From: Stictocephala bisonia
Taxonomy: Eukaryota; Arthropoda; Insecta; Hemiptera; Membracidae
Assembly (NCBI GenBank): GCA_035578905.1
Contig: JAQJVL010001112.1
Coordinates: 186,001 to 250,000 of the forward strand
Reading direction: 5' to 3'
DNA: 64,000 nt
This document shows, piece by piece, positions 58,180 to 64,000 of this stretch (positions are counted from its first letter, which is position 1; the number at the start of each line of letters is the position of its first letter). A program made the position numbers and the translations under genes. The notes beneath the pieces are model-generated. The model was not told the DNA's origin. It saw only the letters and a list, made by a program, of their open reading frames with translations, and searched no databases.

Positions 58180-61100
58180 TTATTTTAATATTGAGTAAAT
58201 ATTACTTTCAAATGTTTTTTATGTGGAGTAGATATCTTTAATATGTTTTAAACAATACATTTCAAGATGATTTTCATCATGAGTCATCACAAAATATTTG
58301 ATTAATTGTCCCAAAAAATGTCCAGTCCAATGTTATCATTCTAAGAAAAAAATCAAACACTGCTTGTTTTTATTACAGAACGAAAATTTAAAATTTTCTA
58401 GAATATTGTCAATTAAAGAATTGGTGTTTGTTTTGATACAACATTCTTATTTAACGATCACATAGTTTATAGGAAAAGCTACATACAACTGTTTATATAG
58501 TGGACCTATGCAGGTCTTGTTATTCATATTATTCATTGATTTGTTTCATTAAAAGGGCAAGTTAGTTCTTGGAAGATCTATTCACTGAGATAGTAATTGC
58601 TGTTTAAGGTCAATTTCCATACTTAAATTTTATTGTTTCCCACTGTAGTTCTGGCTAGACTCATTTTTTCTCTCCTACTTTCTCTAAAGCCTATTATTAC
58701 GGTTATTTTTCCCCTATAAATTAAGTAAGTGGATTGTAAACTTAAATTTAGATAATTTTCAGTTGTTTAGTTCTGAACTTGGTTTATTCAAAAACAATCC
58801 CTTTGGGCATACTATTAACTTTATATAGGTTTTGTATTAGTTATTTATCATGGCAGATGTTTGACAAACAACGGTGCTTCAGTTCCCTCTTACTAAGTGT
58901 AATGTATGAATGTTGTGTATTTTTTAAAAAATGTCAAGACTTAGAGAAAAATATACATCAAATTTATGTGGGAAACATAGATGCGAAATAAAATTTTCAA
59001 TAGGGTCTTATGGAACTTAGCAGTTACTGACATTTGTAATTAAGCTAACAAAATGTATTATCAATTGATTTTCAAATTTATTTTTCGTGTATTAGTGATT
59101 TTTATTGAACAATTATAGATCCAACAACTGTTTTTATGAAGTTTATTGACTGCGTAAAATTTGCGTATTGATACCCTTAGCGTCATACGTGATACATATC
59201 TAGGGTTAAAATTGTGATTGCATGTTTATTTATTATTATTATTTTTCGATGTTGAATGCATATTGTTATTTGCTATTTGGCACAATAGTAGTATTATGTT
59301 TAGCTATAGTAAGATTATTTTGATTATCAATAAATATTTAAACTATTATCATTATTTTTAGGATTCAAGATTGTCATGTATAAAATAATATTGCGTTGAG
59401 AATATTCCAACATGTCTTTTTTTATATCCAATCATAAATGCTACATTGTAACTGGTTTTATGTGAAGTGGGATTCGGTTATAAACAGTTTATTTATTAAA
59501 ATATATTTATATAATTTGTTTGGATAGTTGAAAACTTTACAATACACAAAAAAAATACAAATTTACTTAATAACCACAAACTAAAATAATAATCATAATT
59601 TAATCAATAAATTATAAGTAAATGTTTGTATACTAATACAGATTATCACAACAAAACACTATGCAAACTTTCCTATGATTTAATGTCTTTATAAACATTC
59701 GTAGTCCACTTCTTACTTCAAATATTATAATAAGTTTTCATTGTCAGGTTGTATAATATTATATATTGCTTCTAGTGTGCAAACATTAAAAGTAGAACAT
59801 TTCATTGCTTTTGTAGATAAGTTTATGTTAGGGGACGAAAACAACCGATATGGAAACTATTTTTATTTGGTTAAAAACCATTTCCATTGGATACCTTTGG
59901 CTTTTTAAGATAAAAATCAACATATTTAAGTTTTTTCGGCTTATTAAATAAGATTTATTATAAAACACACTTATTACGTTAGAGTAACTTTCCATGGGTA
60001 TATTTATTTTATTTTACGATCAATTTATGATACAAAATGTAAAACAATAACGAATGTATTAAAAATTAGATACTAAAAGGAAAAATTGTTGAACATGATC
60101 TTTAAAAAACTGTTGAGCTTATCATAATATCTATAAATATAACCTGTACCCAAAATATGTCAAGGTTACAACATCCATAAATTGGAGTCCAAATAACATC
60201 ATTTCCCTTTTAACACGTTTACTACGCAGACTATTAATAGTCAGTACCATCTTTGTCTAGGTTAAGGAATGTATTTAGTTGTATCTTTGTTTAAAGCTGT
60301 ATATGTTTATAATTTAATACGTTAAATTTGTACAGTTATTGTGTTAATGAAATATTTACACAATATCAATAAACTGAACCTATAATAGAATAAAAAAAAA
60401 AAAAACAATATTGGAAAATTGTCTAGTTAATATCTGATCCAATGTAAACCCTTATAAAATAGGTAAAATTAAAAAAATGTATTGCCTTATATCATAACAA
60501 TATTAATAAAATCGCATAGCTTAATTTTCATAAATATATTCCCAACAACACTTAATTTCTTCGATACTTGTTAGTTGTTAATGTGGTCACAAGTTTATAT
60601 TAAGGAAGTAGAAATAACATCATACACATTTGTATAATACTTCTGAGTATGAGATCGTTAGCTTCCATGGTTATAAGATAAAGTCTTACCCCTATTGTAA
60701 GGCTCCACTTCATGTAAGTAAAACTTGGAAAAATGGTGATTGGAGCAAGTTAATGGCTAAAGTTTCTCATCCCGAAGTGTTACTAGTAGTTTCTTTATTA
60801 AAACAACGCTTTGTTTCTCCAGAAAACTTGCTATTTTCAATATTATGTTTCAATTATGACTATTGAAAACTTTATTTGTACACTCTAATCAATTTCACAA
60901 GTATTCAGCTGATGTAAACTATACGCAAACTCAATTAACTGTACACAACAGAAAACCATACAGCTACGTTTATTTTGAATGTCTTGATATATTTAATTAT
61001 TTATGTAACATTTCCTAAACGAGTGAACTAACAAACCTGATCTCATGTGAGATATAGGAAACTTCGACGTAAGTTACAAGCTATGGATACCAAGTCAATG

Positions 61101-61712
61101 CGATACAAATAATTTTGTAAATTGGATATTTATTTAGCATTAGCTGGTAAGTAACTTTTATCCCTCTCTCACGCTTACTGATAAGGTTTCATGTGGACTC
61201 CACCTACTTAAGAGATAAACTAGTTTATTGATCCCAAAAATCAAAATAAATAGTAGTCTTCCACTACCTGAATATTAAATTGAACTTTTTATTCGTATTG
61301 ATATGCAACATGTATTAAGTTTCTACCAAGCAATACTAAGTCATTTTCTGTGTTTTAAACAAAGATCAACCTTTCAATCCTCATTCAATGAATTGTGGAC
61401 CTACCTGTACATAGATAATGTGTTTCTGTTTACAGTCTACGTCAAAATAAATCAGCTCAAGATGTGATTAGATCTTCTTGTCCTTAAATAGGGTTAAGTT
61501 CATAGTGGTGTTTTTGCTTGGACACAAAGGGATGTGATTGAAGTTAAACGATGTGACGCCAAATAGGAGTGGTTATAGGGGAGAATTAGCAATGCACTAA
61601 TTGACTTTAATTACTTAAACACGATTGGTTTTGTGTTCACTACTCTACATTGTATAAGATGTTTGGTTTTTGTAAATGAAAATTACACCTGTTATATATT
61701 TTGATAAAATAT
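57481..61712. other. Long AT-rich intergenic stretch
   Basis: A TA tract lies at 58135-58175. Frames such as 58779-58991 and 60630-60866 lack recognisable motifs, and the second has no ATG. I see no supported gene or RNA. Confidence 0.55.
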
Positions 61713-62130
61713 ACAGGGTGTAACTGAAATACTTGGAAAAACTTCAGGGGGGTTACTGTGGTCAAAACAAACCAAACAGTTTTCATATAAATATGTCCTA
61801 ATATATGCTGTTTTCTGTCTGTCTGTCCCTCTGTGCTTTTTACATTATATTTTTTTAAGCAACCATTGAAGGCAGAGTTTTGACATTTGGCATATATGAT
61901 GTACTAATAATGCTCTATTACAGGAAAAATGTTTTTTTTTTTTAATTCGTGGGCAAGTTTCAAAATGACGGCTGGTTAAAAACTTTAACCTTAAATTCTG
62001 TAAAACTATACCCTGAAAAAAAAACCCAGATTTTATTAAAACTAACGATACCTTACTTCTGAAAACAAAGAAGAAATGCATAGTTTGTGCTATATTCTTT
62101 AATATAGTTACACTTCGTGGTTTGTTCTAG
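61713..62130 (+). repeat. Left inverted arm of the foldback element
   Basis: About 418 bases. It includes an internal cagggtatagtt-type word (reverse strand, about 62001-62012) that repeats the terminal motif, and a 9-bp hairpin ACTTCGTGG/CCACGAAGT at 62112-62140. Confidence 0.7.
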
Positions 62131-62149
62131 TTCCACGAAGTACAGTATT

Positions 62150-63515
62150 TTAAATAACTGTGCTAATCACATTGAACGTAACATTATTTTACATAATTGT
62201 GCTAATCACATTGAACGTAACATTATTTTACATAATTGTGCTAATCACATTGAACATAACATTATTTTACATACTTGTGCTTATAACATTGAACGTAACA
62301 TTATTTTACATACTTGTGCTAATCACATTTAACGTAACATTATTTTACATAATTGTGCTAACTACATTGAAAGTAACATATTTTACATAACTGTGCTAAT
62401 CACATTGAACATAACAACATTTTACATAATTGTGCTAATCACATTGAACGTAACATTATTTTACATAATTGTGCTAATCACATTGAACGTAATATTATTT
62501 TACATAATTGTGCGAATCACATTGAACATAACATTATTTTACATAATTGTGCTAATCACATTTGACGTAACATTATTTTACATACTTGTGCTAATCACAT
62601 TTAACGTAAAATTATTTTACATAATTGTGCTAACTACATTTAACGTAACATTATTTTACATACTTGTGCTAATCACATTGAACGTAACATTATTTTACAT
62701 AATTGTGCGAATCACATTGAACATAACATTATTTTACATAATTGTGCTAATCACATTTAACCTAACATTATTTTACATACTTGTGCTAATCACATTTAAC
62801 GTAACATTATTTTACATAATTGTGCGAATCGCATTGAACATAACATTATTTTACATAATTGTGCTAATCACATTTAACGTAACATTATTTTACATACTTG
62901 TGCTAATCACATTGAACGTAACATTATTTTACATAATTGTGCTAATCACATTGAACGTAATATTATTTTACATAATTGTGCGAATCACATTGAACATAAC
63001 ATTATTTTACATAATTGTGCTAATCACATTTAACGTAACATTATTTTACATACTTGTGCTAATCACATTTAACGTAAAATTATTTTACATAATTGTGCTA
63101 ACTACATTGAAAGTAACATATTTTACATAACTGTGCTAATCACATTGAACATAACAACATTTTACATAATTGTGCTAATCACATTGAACGTAACATTATT
63201 TTACATAATTGTGCTAATCACATTGAATGTAATATTATTTTACATAATTGTGCGAATCACATTGGACGTAACATTATTTTACATGATTGTGCTAATCACA
63301 TTCAACGTAACAACATTTTACATAATCGTGCGAATCACATTCAACGTAATATTATTTTACATAACTGTGCTAATCACATTGAACGTAATATTATTTTACA
63401 TAACTGTGCTAATCACATTGAACGTAATACTATTTTACATAATTGTGCTAATCACATTAAACGTAATATTATTTTTTATAATTGTGCGAATCACATTGAA
63501 CGTAACATTATTTTT
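62150..63515 (+). repeat. 39-bp tandem array (about 35 units) inside the foldback element
   Basis: The unit reads gctaatcacattgaacgtaa, cattattttacataattgt. Variants include gcgaatc, tttaacgta and acaacatttt. A 740-base block starting with ctgtgctaatcac at 62391 recurs at 63131 (19 units less one base), so long-range duplication has occurred. The period is divisible by three and one strand lacks stops, producing frames of up to 245 codons that read LITLNVTLFYIIV repeatedly. I regard these as non-coding. Confidence 0.96.
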
Positions 63516-63617
63516 CACTACACTACTACGAAATCAGCTGTTTTCGCTAAATGTTCGTGAGCTACAAATGAAAAGTAGTATTGAACAGAAAATCAGTATG
63601 CAACATTTGTACTTTGT

Positions 63618-63992
63618 AAAACTAGAACAAACGTTCTAGTATAACTGGATTAATGAAAATACCACAAATTATGCATTTATTGTTCGTTTCCATTAAATAA
63701 TGTATCGTTAATTTTATAATGAAATTTGCTACAATTTATCATTTTTTTGTTTTTCTTTATACAGGGTGTAGTTTTTATGGAATTCAAAAACAAAGTTCTT
63801 ATCTAGCCGCTATTTTTAAATTCACTGACAAAAATGTTTCTTATAATAGAGTATTACTAGTATGGCACATGTACAAACAAACTGTACCTTTACTGGTTGT
63901 TGAGAAAAAAATTTAACTTAAAAACACAGACGAACTCACAGACATTAGGACAACCTCCTGAAGTTTGTCTTAATATTTCAATTAAAACCTGT
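63618..63992 (-). repeat. Right inverted arm of the foldback element
   Basis: Reverse-complementary to 61713-62130 with several indels. It carries ACAGGGTGTAG at about 63763-63773, an internal copy of the terminal motif, and an 8-bp hairpin ACTAGAAC/GTTCTAGT at 63620-63639. The window ends eight bases beyond it. Confidence 0.7.
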
Positions 63993-64000
63993 AAAATTAA

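Larger units (their letters stand above)
61713..63992. mobile_element. Foldback-type element: long inverted arms around a tandem array
   Basis: The left end ACAGGGTGTAACTGAAATAC matches the reverse complement of the right end ACAGGTTTTAATTGAAATAT. Similarity continues inward through both arms: acttcaggRggttac/gtc near the tips, tataatagagYattactagta in mid-arm, and aactagaacaaac at the inner edge. The arms are about 61713-62130 and 63618-63992, clearly diverged but collinear. Between them lies a 1.36-kb array of 39-bp units. No transposase frame is visible. Long arms plus internal repeats define foldback-type elements; assignment to a superfamily is not possible by eye. Confidence 0.75.

Noticed and set aside
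60630..60866. 78-codon open frame
   Set aside because: It begins at TTG, has no recognisable motif, and lies in AT-rich DNA.
62393..63130. 245-codon open frame of LITLNVTLFYIIV repeats
   Set aside because: It comes from a 39-bp satellite period divisible by three; no start context, and neighbouring frames of the same array behave alike.

Overview
The window looks like non-coding, repeat-dominated DNA from an animal nuclear genome, most likely an insect. The evidence is strong A+T bias, many long microsatellites, several non-LTR retrotransposon clades, a Penelope-like element, a Helitron-type end, and a DNA transposon whose protein resembles types I know from insect genomes. A hemipteran is my best guess, but that is inference. 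I find no intact host protein-coding gene. Every convincing coding similarity belongs to a broken mobile element. Nothing resembles a prokaryotic operon, a CRISPR array or a viral genome.

Region 1-14.2 kb holds an R1-like non-LTR remnant (1.5-2.0 kb) beside a (GA)n tract, a tRNA-derived SINE (4.9 kb), a relic of a G-rich minisatellite (5.2 kb) and a 139-bp duplication (6.1 kb). It also holds a 29-copy, nearly perfect 24-bp array (7.3-8.0 kb) that reads as an amplified SINE head. A GC-richer non-LTR element with an RNase H domain follows (8.8-10.3 kb), then two retroelement pieces ending in outward-facing (TAA)n/(ATT)n tails (11.9-13.9 kb).

Region 14.25-20.97 kb is a 74-bp satellite with a hairpin-forming core. 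It is split by a Penelope-like element (17.5-19.5 kb) with inverted terminal repeats, an RT plus GIY-YIG reading frame broken by three in-frame stops, and hammerhead-ribozyme-like motifs in both terminal repeats.

Region 21-38 kb is AT-rich. It contains a long (GT)n tract, a Helitron-type non-autonomous element (27.2-27.8 kb), a non-LTR C-terminal fragment (28.1 kb), a 36-bp G-quadruplex minisatellite (28.8-29.2 kb), a SINE, two small inverted-repeat elements (29.8-30.3 and 31.4-32.1 kb), and a relic of a Penelope terminal repeat (36.9 kb).

Region 38-51 kb contains a 59-bp satellite (38.1-42.4 kb), a 38-bp satellite (43.2-44.1 kb), a cluster of GC-richer patches that could be cis-regulatory (44.9-46.3 kb), a 101-bp satellite ending in a SINE fragment (48.1-49.0 kb), and two more tracts of the G-rich minisatellite (49.6-50.4 kb).

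Region 51-64 kb contains a DNA transposon with about 30-bp terminal inverted repeats, repeated subterminal motifs and a frameshifted transposase-like gene (54.7-57.5 kb). At the end lies a foldback-type element (61.7-64.0 kb) with inverted arms of roughly 400 bp around a 39-bp tandem array.

Tandem arrays alone cover about 15 kb of the 64 kb by my count. The recurring themes are satellites next to or inside mobile elements, and arrays that appear to be made from pieces of mobile elements.
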